A DNA stretch of 52,814 nucleotides from Acidimicrobiales bacterium (lineage in GTDB: Bacteria; Actinomycetota; Acidimicrobiia; Acidimicrobiales; Palsa-688). A program made the translations under genes and the position numbers. The number at the start of each line of letters is the position of its first letter. Position 1 is the stretch's first letter. Below the pieces are notes generated by a model. It was not told where the DNA came from and did not search any database. It was given only the letters and a program-made list of their open reading frames with translations. Location: the NCBI GenBank assembly GCA_035533095.1, contig DATLUM010000111.1:1-52814 (forward strand). Reading direction: 5' to 3'. Of this stretch, positions 26,192 to 34,426 are shown piece after piece.

Positions 26192-26464
26192 GTGCTGAGC
26201 TTTCGCGGTGGCAACATCCTCTACGACCTCGGGCAGCTCTACGTCCTGATCCTGTTCGCCCGGGCGATACTGAGCTGGTTTCCCTACAGCCACAACTCAC
26301 CACTGAACCCGGTCCGCAAGATCGTCTTCGTGCTGACAGAACCTGTCCTGGCGCCGTTCCGCCGGATCATCCCGCCGGTGGGCATGTTCGACTTGTCCTT
26401 CCTGGTCGCGTTCATCGTCGTCGAGCTGATTGTCCAGAACGTCTTCGCCAGGCTCCCGATCTGA
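26192..26464 (+). CDS. YggT-family membrane protein
   Basis: This 90-residue integral membrane protein belongs to the YggT family (pfam-type two-helix repeat). The N-terminal helix is LYVLILFARAILSWF, then PYSHNSPLNPVRKIVFVLTEPVLAPFRRIIPP, the conserved loop with the family NP and EP residues (shown here in two parts: NPVRKIVFVLTEP and VLAPFRRIIPP), then a second helix in LSFLVAFIVVELIVQNVF. Family function is unsettled; links to osmotic tolerance and division have been proposed. It lies between sepF and divIVA, the usual place in actinobacteria and firmicutes. Start GTG 26192 follows the sepF stop by 12 bp. Confidence 0.9.
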   Translation: MLSFRGGNILYDLGQLYVLILFARAILSWFPYSHNSPLNPVRKIVFVLTEPVLAPFRRIIPPVGMFDLSFLVAFIVVELIVQNVFARLPI

Positions 26465-26538
26465 ACTTGGGCGTCCCGCTGATCCGCAGGACCCCGCTCA
26501 GCGGACCCCCGGTCCGTACGGGTCCGGTGCCGCCGAAG

Positions 26539-26544
26539 TACAGT
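26539..26544 (+). promoter_or_regulatory. Possible -10 element giving a leaderless divIVA mRNA
   Basis: TACAGT ends 7 bases before the A of the divIVA ATG. No Shine-Dalgarno sequence is present in the preceding bases (TTGATCGC). A start of transcription 7-8 bases after the -10 element would fall on the ATG itself, giving a leaderless transcript, a common arrangement in actinobacteria. No clear -35 is seen. Confidence 0.4.
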
Positions 26545-26551
26545 TGATCGC

Positions 26552-27382
26552 ATGGAGGTTTCGCCGAAGACCCTGCGTGAAGTCGAGTTCCGGGAGAAGA
26601 TGCGGGGCTACCACCCCGAGGATGTCGACCATTTCCTCGAGCAGGTGGCGGCTGGCCTGGAGGTGATGCAGGACCGCTTGCGCCAAGCCGTGGAGCGCGC
26701 CCAGCGAGCCGAGGCGGCAGCGTCGGAGGCTGGTGGGAGCGATGAGACACTGAGAAAGACCCTCGTGCTGGCGCAGCGGACCGCCGACATGGCTGTCCAG
26801 GAGGCGCGCGAGCAGGCGGCGCGGATCCTGGCAGGAGCCGAGCAGCAGGCTCAGGCGATGCTGGCCGACGCCGAGGAGCGGGGCCGCCGGGCGCACGAGG
26901 ACGCCGTCAACGAAGTCCGCGCCGAGCTCGGCAGGTTGGAGGCCGCGCGCGAGCAGTCGCAGCAGGAGGTGGAAGCGCTCGAGCACTGGCTGGAAGAGCA
27001 CAAGACCCACCTGCAGGCGTCTCTCTCCGAGGCGCTCGCGTCCGTCGAGAAGGTCGGCGTGCTCTGGCCGGCTCCCACCACGCGGCCGATCGACAACGGT
27101 TTGCTCAACCGCGCACCCGCCGCCCAGGAAGGTCATGGCGGTGGCCCGGACACGGCCGTCTGGAGTCCATCCGATGAGGAGTACGAAGGCGAAGAGGAGC
27201 TGGAGGCTCCCGGCACCAACGGGCCGTCGTTCGCCCCGCCACTCCAGGCGGGCGTGGTGGACGTGCGGCCCGCAAATGAGGCGAGCGCGGGGCCCGACGA
27301 CCAGGCGATGGACGACTTCTTCCAGGATGTGGATCCACTCGCCGACGACCGCCGCGGCGGTCGGCTTCGCCGGCGTCGCTAG
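26552..27382 (+). CDS. divIVA: DivIVA/Wag31 polar scaffold protein
   Basis: DivIVA (Wag31) is a coiled-coil protein that marks cell poles and septa and directs wall growth in actinobacteria. The 276-residue protein has the N-terminal membrane-binding lipid-interaction motif TLREVEFREKMRGYHPEDVDHFLEQV, seen here as REVEFREKMRGYHPEDVD then HFLEQVAAGLE. A long heptad coiled coil extends to about residue 168 (AREQAARILAGAEQQAQ, LEAAREQSQQEVEALEH). The acidic C-terminal region (DEEYEGEEELE) probably is disordered, and the last residues are basic (GGRLRRRR). It is separated by 87 bp from yggT and probably has its own promoter. Confidence 0.93.
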   Translation: MEVSPKTLREVEFREKMRGYHPEDVDHFLEQVAAGLEVMQDRLRQAVERAQRAEAAASEAGGSDETLRKTLVLAQRTADMAVQEAREQAARILAGAEQQAQAMLADAEERGRRAHEDAVNEVRAELGRLEAAREQSQQEVEALEHWLEEHKTHLQASLSEALASVEKVGVLWPAPTTRPIDNGLLNRAPAAQEGHGGGPDTAVWSPSDEEYEGEEELEAPGTNGPSFAPPLQAGVVDVRPANEASAGPDDQAMDDFFQDVDPLADDRRGGRLRRRR

Positions 27383-27476
27383 CACGTCCGGGCGAGTTGG
27401 TGGGGCACTCCGGGAACCAGTGGCGCGCGGCAACTAGGGTGCTTCACGCTTCGTCTCCGTTCGGGAAGGTGATCCT

Positions 27477-28604
27477 GTGTTGCTGCTGGTGACGGTCGGG
27501 CTGGTGCTCGCCGGCTTGATACTGCTGATCGTCGGGTTCGTCCAGGACTCCCTCACCCTCATCTACCTGTCGATCGCGTGCGCGGCGATCGCGGGGCTCG
27601 CGCTGATCGTCTTCAGCCGTCTCAGCCGCCGGCGTGCGGTCACGTTGGCAGCCGAAGGTGTACCGGCCGCCTCGGGACCGCCTTCACCGAGCCTGGTGCC
27701 GGCCGCCTCTGCTCCGGCGCGCGCGAGGGGCACCGGGGCGGTCGCGCCGCCCGCTCCTCGGCCGGACCCATCGGGCTTCGGTTCGGCCGTCGCAGAACCG
27801 ACAGAGCCGTTCGCCGCCCGGTACGCCGCCGGGCCCGACGAGGAGAGTTTCGACCCGGGGGAGCCGACCGCGCCCCAACCCGCGCGGCCGGTGATCCAAA
27901 AGCCGGCGATGGCAACCACCCGGATGGACCCCGTCCGCGAACCGGCACCGGTCGCGGCGAAAGACGCTGCTGAGGACGACGACTGGGGCGACGATGACTG
28001 GGGCGACGAGGTCGTGTTCCCCATCGAGGACTACGACGAGCTGAGGGTCGCCGAGATCGTCCCGTTGCTGCCCGAGCTCGACTCCGACGAGCTCGAAGAG
28101 GTGCGCGATCGGGAGGCCTCTGGCAAGGCCCGCGGGGGCATCCTTGCGAGGATCGACGAGCTGCTCGGCGTCGCGCCATCCGCTTCCGTGACGAGAGCTA
28201 CCGCGCCCGGCAGGTCCGCGGCGCGCAAGGCCGCTCCGGCCAAGAAGGCGGCGGCCACCACGAAGAAGGCGCCGGCCGAAGCGGTCGGTCGGGCGGCCCC
28301 GGCGAAGGCGGCGGGCGAAGCGGCCGCGGCGAAGGCACCGGTCAAGGCGGCCAAGGCACCGGCCAAGGCCGTCAAGGAGGCCGGCGCGACGACTAAGGCC
28401 GTTGCGAAGAAGACAGCTGCCAAAGCTGCTCCTGCACCCGCCCCGGCCAAGAAGGCGGCGCCGGCGAAGAAGGCCGCGAAGGAAGCCGCACCCGCAGCCA
28501 GCCCCACGGCCAAGAAGGTCGCGGCGGCCAAGAAGGGTGCTGCGGCCAAGAGCGCAGCGCCAGTCGCGAAGAGCGCCCGGAAGCGCACCCCGCCTCCCGC
28601 CTGA
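27477..28604 (+). CDS. Two-helix membrane protein with lysine-rich, histone-H1-like tail
   Basis: I do not recognise a named family. The 375-residue protein starts with two membrane helices (about residues 2-21 and 29-46), followed by SRLSRRR, which by the positive-inside rule puts the C-terminal part in the cytoplasm. Residues 50-150 are Pro/Ala-rich. A short acidic segment (DDDWGDDDWGDE) precedes a predicted helical domain (YDELRVAEIVPLLPELDSDE then LEEVRDREASGKARGGI) that looks conserved. From about residue 245 the chain is Lys/Ala/Pro repeats (APAKKAA, TTKKAP, KKTAAKAA) like eukaryotic H1 or actinobacterial HupS tails. Such tails bind nucleic acid, so a membrane-to-nucleoid tether is a reasonable inference. 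GTG 27477 has GGAAGG about 9 bases upstream. It follows divIVA by 94 bp. Confidence 0.8.
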   Translation: MLLLVTVGLVLAGLILLIVGFVQDSLTLIYLSIACAAIAGLALIVFSRLSRRRAVTLAAEGVPAASGPPSPSLVPAASAPARARGTGAVAPPAPRPDPSGFGSAVAEPTEPFAARYAAGPDEESFDPGEPTAPQPARPVIQKPAMATTRMDPVREPAPVAAKDAAEDDDWGDDDWGDEVVFPIEDYDELRVAEIVPLLPELDSDELEEVRDREASGKARGGILARIDELLGVAPSASVTRATAPGRSAARKAAPAKKAAATTKKAPAEAVGRAAPAKAAGEAAAAKAPVKAAKAPAKAVKEAGATTKAVAKKTAAKAAPAPAPAKKAAPAKKAAKEAAPAASPTAKKVAAAKKGAAAKSAAPVAKSARKRTPPPA

Positions 28605-28610
28605 CGGCGG
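28597..28610 (+). terminator. Hairpin across the stop codon, between convergent genes
   Basis: CCGCC and GGCGG form a 5-bp stem with loop TGAC that contains the stop codon of the lysine-rich membrane protein. The converging short-chain dehydrogenase gene ends 21 bp away. It has no T run, and being symmetric it could act on either strand. Confidence 0.35.
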
Positions 28611-28630
28611 ACCGGGGGCGCCAGATTCCC

Positions 28631-29524
28631 TCAGTCAGCCGGCGTTTGCAGAGGGAACTTCACTCCGGTCAGTTCTTCGGACACCTCCCAGAGACGTCGT
28701 GCGGCGTCCGCGTCGCGAGCTGCTCGGGAACGCCCGACGAGCTTGGGCGAGCCACGTTGCTCCATGAATCCGCCCGGACCGACGTAGCTGTTGCCCGGGA
28801 TGTCAGCGACTGCCGCGTACAACGTCGGCAGGGCGCCGCCCTGGTCGTCCTGTGCGAAAAGGCGGTTGCCGATGGCCATGAAGAAATCCATCGAGCGCCG
28901 TCCGCTGTGCGACTGGAGGTTGGTGGCGGCGTATCCGGGGTGGGCCGCCACCGCCGTGACGTTGGATCCCGCGGCGGCCAAGCGTCGCTGTAGATCGGCG
29001 GTGAACAGCAGGTTCGCGAGCTTGGATTGCCCATAGGCACGCCACGCCCGGTAGCGCTTGCGCTCCCAGTTGAGGTCGTCGAAATCGACCTTCGCGAAGT
29101 GGTGAACGTAGGAGGAGATGGTCACCACACGGCTCGTGATGCGATCGAGCAGCAGGTTGGTCAGCGCGAAATGCCCGAGGTGGTTCGTGCCGAGCTGCAT
29201 CTCGAAACCGTCGACGGTGCGGGCCAGTGGCGGCACCATTACCCCGGCGTTGTTGATGAGGATGTCCACGTCGCCGTTCCATTCCACCGCGAACCGGCGC
29301 ACGGACTCGAGGCTGGCGAGATCGAGGCTGCGGACCTCGGTGTCGCCCTGCATCGTCTCTGCCGCCTCTCGACCTTTGTCGAGGTTGCGGACCGCGAGGA
29401 CGACACGGGCTCCCCTCGACGCCAGGGCACGTGCCGCGGCTCGACCGATACCGCTGTTGGAGCCCGTGACGATGACGGTACGGCTCTTCATATCGGGAAG
29501 GTCTGAGGCGGTGAATGTCGGCAT
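28631..29524 (-). CDS. Short-chain dehydrogenase/reductase
   Basis: This 297-residue enzyme is a classical/extended SDR oxidoreductase, similar in layout to the retinol dehydrogenase/WW-domain oxidoreductase-like group. The NAD(P) loop is TGSNSGIGRAAA, NNAGVM is present, the catalytic serine is in VTISSYVHH, and the YGQSK motif supplies Tyr and Lys. LAVRNLDKG after beta-2, with Arg, suggests NADP(H) preference. The substrate is unknown. ATG 29524 is chosen since GAGGAG lies about 9 bases upstream, and residues further upstream in the open frame look unrelated. It lies 14 bp downstream of ileS on the same strand and may be cotranscribed. Confidence 0.9.
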   Translation of the reverse strand: MPTFTASDLPDMKSRTVIVTGSNSGIGRAAARALASRGARVVLAVRNLDKGREAAETMQGDTEVRSLDLASLESVRRFAVEWNGDVDILINNAGVMVPPLARTVDGFEMQLGTNHLGHFALTNLLLDRITSRVVTISSYVHHFAKVDFDDLNWERKRYRAWRAYGQSKLANLLFTADLQRRLAAAGSNVTAVAAHPGYAATNLQSHSGRRSMDFFMAIGNRLFAQDDQGGALPTLYAAVADIPGNSYVGPGGFMEQRGSPKLVGRSRAARDADAARRLWEVSEELTGVKFPLQTPAD

Positions 29525-29538
29525 CGGTAGGTCTCCTC

Positions 29539-32500
29539 TCAGACGCGCTTCACGCTCACTGCGGCGGGGGTCCCGTCGGCTAGCTCGTGGTGCGCCCAGC
29601 CCTCGCCCGGCTCCTCCGCGAACCGGATCTCGCGAGCCAGCACCTGCTCGGCGATCCAATCCCGGTGTGCATCGATCGCTGCACCCACCTCCGGTGGGCC
29701 GGAGACGTCCAGCAGTATCCGGTCGGCGACGTTGAGACCCTGGTCGCGCCGCATCTGCTGGACGACGCGGACGAGGTCGCGCGCACGCCCCTCGACCGCC
29801 AGCTCGTCGGTGATGGCAATGTCGAGCACCACGACTCCACCGTTCTCGGGCAGCGCCCTCGTCGTCGCCTCGTCAGCGGGCTGCACCCTCATATCGAATT
29901 CGCCCGACTCGAGGATCGACTCGCCCACCCGAGCCCGCCCGTCGGCCAGGACCTCCCAATCACCCCGTCGCGCGGCTGCTGCGGCGGCCTGGGTGGCGGG
30001 CCCCAGACGGGGGGCGGCCACCTGGAACACGATGCCGAGCGTCCGGGTAGCGAGCCCCTCGACCGAGCCGGTGAACACCACCTCCTTGACGTTCACCTCG
30101 TCGGCGATGAGATCCGAGAACTTCTCCAGCCTCCCGACGTCGTCGCCGGCGACCGCGAGCCGGGACAGCGGCAGGCGCGCACGGAGCCCGTTCGCCTTGC
30201 GCACCGAGTGGGCCGCGGAGCACACCTCCCGCACGAGGTCCATGTCGGCGACCAGCTCGTCGTCGGCAGGCAGCGACGTCGCGTCCGGCCAGTCCTGCAG
30301 GTGCACCGACTCGCCGCCGGTGAGGCCCTGCCACACCGCCTCGGACACCATCGGCATCAGCGGGGCGGTGACCCTGCACAGCACCTCGAGCACGGTGCCG
30401 AGGGTGTCAAAGGCGTCCTGGGCCGACTGCTCCTCGATGCTGGTGCCCCAGAAGCGGTCGCGGCTGCGACGGATGTACCAGTTGGTGAGAGCGTCGAGGA
30501 AGCCTTCCACCGCAGCACATGCGTCGGACAGCTCGTACGAATCGAGCGCGTCCGTCACCGAACCGACCAGGGCGCGCAGCTTGGCAAGGATGTAGCGATC
30601 CAGCGTTCCCGGAGCGTCAACACGACCGACCCTGGCCACCCTCCCGTCCGCGTTCGCGTAGAGAGTGAAGAAGTACCAGGCGTTCCAAAGCGGCAGCAGC
30701 GCGGAGCGGACCGCGTCTGTGATCCCCTTCTCGTCGGCGATCAGGTTGCCGCCGCGAAGCACGGAGGAGGACATCAAGAACCAGCGCATCGCGTCGGCGC
30801 CGTGTCGTTCGAACATCGCCTCCGGATCGGGATAGTTGCGAAGCCGCTTCGACATCTTCTGCCCGTCGTCACCTAGCACGACCCCGTGGGTGAGGCACCC
30901 CTTGAACGCGGGCCGGTCGAACAGCGCTACTGCGAGGACGTGAAGCGTGTAGAACCACCCGCGGGTCTGGCCTATGTACTCGACGATGAAGTCGCCAGGA
31001 AAGTGCTCGTCGAACCACTCGCGGTTCTCGAACGGGTAGTGCACCTGGGCGAAGGGCATCGACCCCGACTCGAACCAGCAGTCGAGGACGTCGGTGACGC
31101 GTCGCATCGTCGACCGGCCCGTGGGGTCGTCAGGATTGGGCCTCGTCAATCCGTCTATGCGCGGCCGGTGAAGGTCCGTGGGGCGCACGCCGAAGTCTCG
31201 CTCGAGCTCGTCCAGGCTCCCGTATACGTCGATCCGCGGGTATTCGGGGTCGTCGCTCTTCCACACCGGAATCGGCGAGCCCCAGAAACGGTTGCGCGAG
31301 ATCGACCAGTCACGGGCGTTGGCGAGCCATTTGCCAAACGACCCTTCCTTGACGTGCTCGGGCACCCAGTCGATCTGCTGGTTGCATTCGAGGAGCCGGT
31401 CCTTGATGGCGGTGACGTTGACGAACCAGGAGCTGACCGCCCGGTAGACGAGCGGCGTGTCGGTTCTCCAACAGTGTGGGTAGGCGTGCACGTAGGAGTC
31501 CTGGCGGATGAGCGAACCGGCGGAGCGAAGCGCGCGGATGACCGGCTGGTTGGCCTCGAAGACCTGCATGCCGGCGAAGTCCGGAACCTCCTCGGTGAAA
31601 CGGGTGCGATCGTCGACCGGGCAGATGACCGGTATGCCCGCCGCCGCGCAGACCAACTGGTCGTCCTCGCCGAACCCCGGGGCCAGGTGGACGACTCCCG
31701 TTCCTTCGTCGGTGGTCACGAAGTCGGCACCGAGCACGACGAAGGAGTTCTCGGTCGAGGCGAAGTAAGGGAAGAGCGGCCGGTACTTGCGCCCCACGAG
31801 GGCCGAGCCCGCGAGCACTCCCGTGCGCGTCGCACCGGCGAGGTCTTTCTCATACTTCGCAGCGGCATCTTCACCCAGGGCAAAGACCCGGCCGTCGCGC
31901 TCGTAGACCGCGTACTGGACCGCGGGCCCGACCGCCAGGGCGAGGTTGGAGGGCAGCGTCCAGGGAGTGGTCGTCCACACCCAAAGGTCCATCTCACCGG
32001 CCGCGGGCTCCTCGGCCTCCAGCGTGAACGCCACGGTCACGGCCGGGTCCTGCCTGTCGCGGTAGGCGTCGTCCTGTCTCGTCTCGGAGTTGGACAGCGG
32101 CGTTTCGCACTCCCAGCAGTACGGGAGCACCCGGTAGTCCTCGTAGAGGAGATCCTTCTCCCACAGCTGCTTGAAGGCCCACATGACGCTCTCCATGTAG
32201 GGGAGGTCCATGGTCTTGTAGTCGTTGTCGAAATCGACCCAGCGCGCCTGGCGGGTGACGTACTTGCGCCACTCCTGCGTGTAGCGCAGCACCGACGACT
32301 TGCAGTAGCTGTTGAACCGCGCGACTCCGTACTCTGTGATGGGTCCCCGGCCGGACACCCCGAGCTCCTTTTCCGCCTCGGTTTCGGCGGGAAGCCCGTG
32401 GCAATCCCAGCCGAAACGCCGCTCTACTCTCTGGCCGCGCATGGTCCGGTAGCGCGGGACGGCGTCTTTGACGTAGCCCGTCAGGAGGTGGCCGTAGTGG

Positions 32501-32682
32501 GGGAGCCCGTTGGCGAAAGGGGGCCCGTCGTAGAAGACGAACTCGTCCGCGCTGGAACGGGCCTCGACTGACCGGCGGAAGGTATCCGCTTTTTCCCAGC
32601 CCGCGAGGATCTCCTCCTCGATCCGAGGGAACCGCGGGGACACTGGCACATCTGGGTACGGTCTGTCGGATCCCTCAGGCAT
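29539..32682 (-). CDS. ileS: Isoleucyl-tRNA synthetase
   Basis: IleRS charges tRNA-Ile and edits valine. The 1047-residue protein has the class I signature as PHYGH (HYGH at residues 62-65) and KMSKR at 609-613. The CP1 editing domain lies between. Length and the GLPHYGHLLTG form point to the eukaryote-like IleRS type found in actinobacteria, which is known for low sensitivity to mupirocin. The C-terminal region is an anticodon-binding domain with a further tail and no obvious zinc-finger cysteines of the E. coli kind. It diverges from the DksA-like gene by 131 bp. No T-box (no TGGNACCGCG-like sequence) is found upstream. Confidence 0.97.
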   Translation of the reverse strand: MPEGSDRPYPDVPVSPRFPRIEEEILAGWEKADTFRRSVEARSSADEFVFYDGPPFANGLPHYGHLLTGYVKDAVPRYRTMRGQRVERRFGWDCHGLPAETEAEKELGVSGRGPITEYGVARFNSYCKSSVLRYTQEWRKYVTRQARWVDFDNDYKTMDLPYMESVMWAFKQLWEKDLLYEDYRVLPYCWECETPLSNSETRQDDAYRDRQDPAVTVAFTLEAEEPAAGEMDLWVWTTTPWTLPSNLALAVGPAVQYAVYERDGRVFALGEDAAAKYEKDLAGATRTGVLAGSALVGRKYRPLFPYFASTENSFVVLGADFVTTDEGTGVVHLAPGFGEDDQLVCAAAGIPVICPVDDRTRFTEEVPDFAGMQVFEANQPVIRALRSAGSLIRQDSYVHAYPHCWRTDTPLVYRAVSSWFVNVTAIKDRLLECNQQIDWVPEHVKEGSFGKWLANARDWSISRNRFWGSPIPVWKSDDPEYPRIDVYGSLDELERDFGVRPTDLHRPRIDGLTRPNPDDPTGRSTMRRVTDVLDCWFESGSMPFAQVHYPFENREWFDEHFPGDFIVEYIGQTRGWFYTLHVLAVALFDRPAFKGCLTHGVVLGDDGQKMSKRLRNYPDPEAMFERHGADAMRWFLMSSSVLRGGNLIADEKGITDAVRSALLPLWNAWYFFTLYANADGRVARVGRVDAPGTLDRYILAKLRALVGSVTDALDSYELSDACAAVEGFLDALTNWYIRRSRDRFWGTSIEEQSAQDAFDTLGTVLEVLCRVTAPLMPMVSEAVWQGLTGGESVHLQDWPDATSLPADDELVADMDLVREVCSAAHSVRKANGLRARLPLSRLAVAGDDVGRLEKFSDLIADEVNVKEVVFTGSVEGLATRTLGIVFQVAAPRLGPATQAAAAAARRGDWEVLADGRARVGESILESGEFDMRVQPADEATTRALPENGGVVVLDIAITDELAVEGRARDLVRVVQQMRRDQGLNVADRILLDVSGPPEVGAAIDAHRDWIAEQVLAREIRFAEEPGEGWAHHELADGTPAAVSVKRV

Positions 32683-32688
32683 CCCACC

Positions 32689-32694
32689 ACGATA
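32689..32694 (-). promoter_or_regulatory. Possible -10 element giving a leaderless ileS mRNA
   Basis: On the minus strand TATCGT is followed by GGTGGG and then the ATG of ileS, leaving 6 bases between the hexamer and the start codon. That spacing fits a transcript beginning at or within a base or two of the ATG. No clear -35 is seen, and GGTGGG is too close to act as a normal ribosome binding site. Confidence 0.35.
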
Positions 32695-32813
32695 CGGTGG
32701 AACAAGAAGGCGGTTATGAGTGTTTCGCTGCGAGCAACGTGCGGGCGCGGCCGTGGTAGGGTGCCGCGCCCCTCGGGTACGACGCCGGCGCTACGAGCGA
32801 GGTCGCAGGCCAG

Positions 32814-33869
32814 ATGACAGCGAAAAAGGCAACGACTCCAAAGTCCAACAAGACCGTCTCCCGGGTCCTGGCCAGGGCCAAGGCGGCGGTCAAGGGCAGG
32901 TCTACCGCCCGGGTTGCTTCGACCCGTGCGGCGTCCGCCAAGCAGGCACCTCCCGTTAAGTCGGCTCGGGCCGGCAAGACGGCGGCGGCCAAATCGGCAC
33001 CCGCCAAGAAGACAGCACCCGCCAAGAAGACAGCACCCGCCAAGAAGACAGCACCCGCCAAGAAGACAGCACCCGCCAAGAAGACGGCAGGCACAAAGAA
33101 GGCCGCGCCGGCCAAGAAGGCAGCAGCACCCAAGAAAGCACCAACGGCGAACAAGACAGCACCAGCGAAGAAGAAAGTGCCAGCGAACAAGACACCACCA
33201 GCCAAAACGACCGCTGCCAAGACGCCGGCACCGACCAAGGCGCCAGCGCCTGTCAGGAGCGCCGCAGCGACCAAGGGCGCACCGGCGAAGAAGGCTGCTC
33301 CCGCGAAGAAACCCGAACCAGTGAAGGCTGCCGCCAAGACTGCGCCGGCGCAGAAGGCCGAACCTGCGAATGCCGCACCGCAAGCGAAGGCTGCGCCCCC
33401 AGCCAAGGCCGGTCAGGTCACCAAGCCGGCCCAACCCTCGAAGGCTTCGACCCCGAAGCCGGCTCCCCCGCCCCCTCCGCCGAAGCCGACGCGCGAGCGC
33501 CTCGCGTTCTTCGAGCGGCAGCGGCAACTGCTCCTCGAGGAGCGCGACAACTACATCAGCCAAGCTGAAGTACTCAAGGCACAAGCCGACTCGCTCGCCT
33601 TGGAGCACGAGCCGGGTGACGTCCAGTTCGACGAGGAGGGAGGCGAGGGGGGCACCTCCAACGTCGACCGGGAGATGGACCTCGTCCTGTCCGCCCAGGC
33701 GCGTTCGGCGGCTGCTGAGATCGACCGCGCCCTGACGAAGATCGACGCCGGTACCTACGGCATATGCGAGCAGTGCGGAAGGCAGATTCCTGACGCCAGG
33801 CTGCAGGCGCTTCCTTACGCGGCTCTATGCGTGTCTTGCAAGAGCGGCGGGCTGTCCGCCCGCCGGTAA
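32814..33869 (+). CDS. DksA/TraR-type zinc-finger protein with long lysine-rich N-terminus
   Basis: The last ~125 of 351 residues form a DksA/TraR-like protein: a coiled coil (RERLAFFERQRQLLLEE) and a C4 zinc finger with C318, C321, C339 and C342 (CEQCGRQIPD, LCVSC). DksA-like proteins bind RNA polymerase through the secondary channel; this version lacks the DxxDxA tip that I would look for in DksA itself. Residues 1 to about 225 are Lys/Ala/Pro low complexity, with five tandem APAKKT units. This looks like a nucleic-acid-binding tail as in HupS or histone H1. The family is often encoded next to lspA in this group, as here, where lspA overlaps the 3-prime end by 43 bp. Confidence 0.87.
   Translation: MTAKKATTPKSNKTVSRVLARAKAAVKGRSTARVASTRAASAKQAPPVKSARAGKTAAAKSAPAKKTAPAKKTAPAKKTAPAKKTAPAKKTAGTKKAAPAKKAAAPKKAPTANKTAPAKKKVPANKTPPAKTTAAKTPAPTKAPAPVRSAAATKGAPAKKAAPAKKPEPVKAAAKTAPAQKAEPANAAPQAKAAPPAKAGQVTKPAQPSKASTPKPAPPPPPPKPTRERLAFFERQRQLLLEERDNYISQAEVLKAQADSLALEHEPGDVQFDEEGGEGGTSNVDREMDLVLSAQARSAAAEIDRALTKIDAGTYGICEQCGRQIPDARLQALPYAALCVSCKSGGLSARR
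32997..33086 (+). repeat. Five tandem 18-bp repeats within the lysine-rich region
   Basis: Five consecutive copies of GCACCCGCCAAGAAGACA occur from 32997 to 33086, identical except for the last base of the fifth copy. They encode APAKKT repeats. Near-perfect nucleotide identity implies recent expansion or ongoing slippage, so copy number may vary between strains. There are no spacers, so this is not a CRISPR array. Confidence 0.95.
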
Positions 33870-34426
33870 CCGTTCCGGCTGCGGTTGCGGGCAGCGGCCG
33901 GCGGTTGTTGGCCGTCCCGGTTCTCGCCGCGATAGTCGTCACGGCGGACCAGGTATCCAAGACGTGGGCTCTGCACCACACCCTTGGGGGTCGCCACGTG
34001 TTGTGGACCCTGTGGTTCGATCTCACGTTCAACAGCGGCGCGGCCTTCGGCATCGGGCACGGCGTAACGCCCCTCGTCGAGGCTGCGGTGCTCGTGGTGG
34101 TCGTCGGGTTCCTTCTGCTCGGCCACCGGGCGGCGCGGTCGGCTTCCTGGCCGATGATCGCATCCCTGGGTCTGGTCACGGGCGGGGCCGTCGGCAACCT
34201 GGCCGACCGCTTCTTCCGTCACATCCCCGGCCGTCCGGGATCGGTCATCGACTTCATCGCCGCCGCCCGCGTGGGCCAGCACGATTGGTGGCCGGTGTTC
34301 AACGTGGCCGACTCGTGCATCGTCGTCGGCGTGATAGTCCTGTTGCTCTCGATCCGCCGGCGCCCACAAGCCGGCCGGCCGGGACCTGACGATCCGGCCG
34401 AGGAACACGCGAGCACTGATGGATGA
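33827..34426 (+). CDS. lspA: Lipoprotein signal peptidase (signal peptidase II)
   Basis: LspA cleaves the signal peptide of prolipoproteins in the membrane. The 199-residue protein has about four membrane helices and the family motifs: ADQVSKTWAL near the N-terminus, FNSGAAFG, GGAVGNLADRF and FNVADSCIVVG. The two catalytic aspartates are D127 (with N124) and D162. ATG 33827 lies inside the last 43 bp of the zinc-finger gene; no strong ribosome binding site was seen, so coupling to that gene is likely and a later start (a TTG near residue 27) cannot be excluded. It overlaps rluD by 8 bp. A lipoprotein gene follows two genes downstream. Confidence 0.94.
   Translation: MRVLQERRAVRPPVTVPAAVAGSGRRLLAVPVLAAIVVTADQVSKTWALHHTLGGRHVLWTLWFDLTFNSGAAFGIGHGVTPLVEAAVLVVVVGFLLLGHRAARSASWPMIASLGLVTGGAVGNLADRFFRHIPGRPGSVIDFIAAARVGQHDWWPVFNVADSCIVVGVIVLLLSIRRRPQAGRPGPDDPAEEHASTDG

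Noticed and set aside
30886-32571. Open frame of 561 residues opposite ileS
   Set aside because: Antisense shadow of ileS with composition typical of reversed coding sequence.
32683-32813. T-box riboswitch upstream of ileS
   Set aside because: No TGGNACCGCG-like T-box sequence or space for the specifier stem in the 131-bp divergent region.
32997-33086. Short regular repeats, considered as a CRISPR array
   Set aside because: The copies are contiguous without spacers and are codons for APAKKT units in a coding region.
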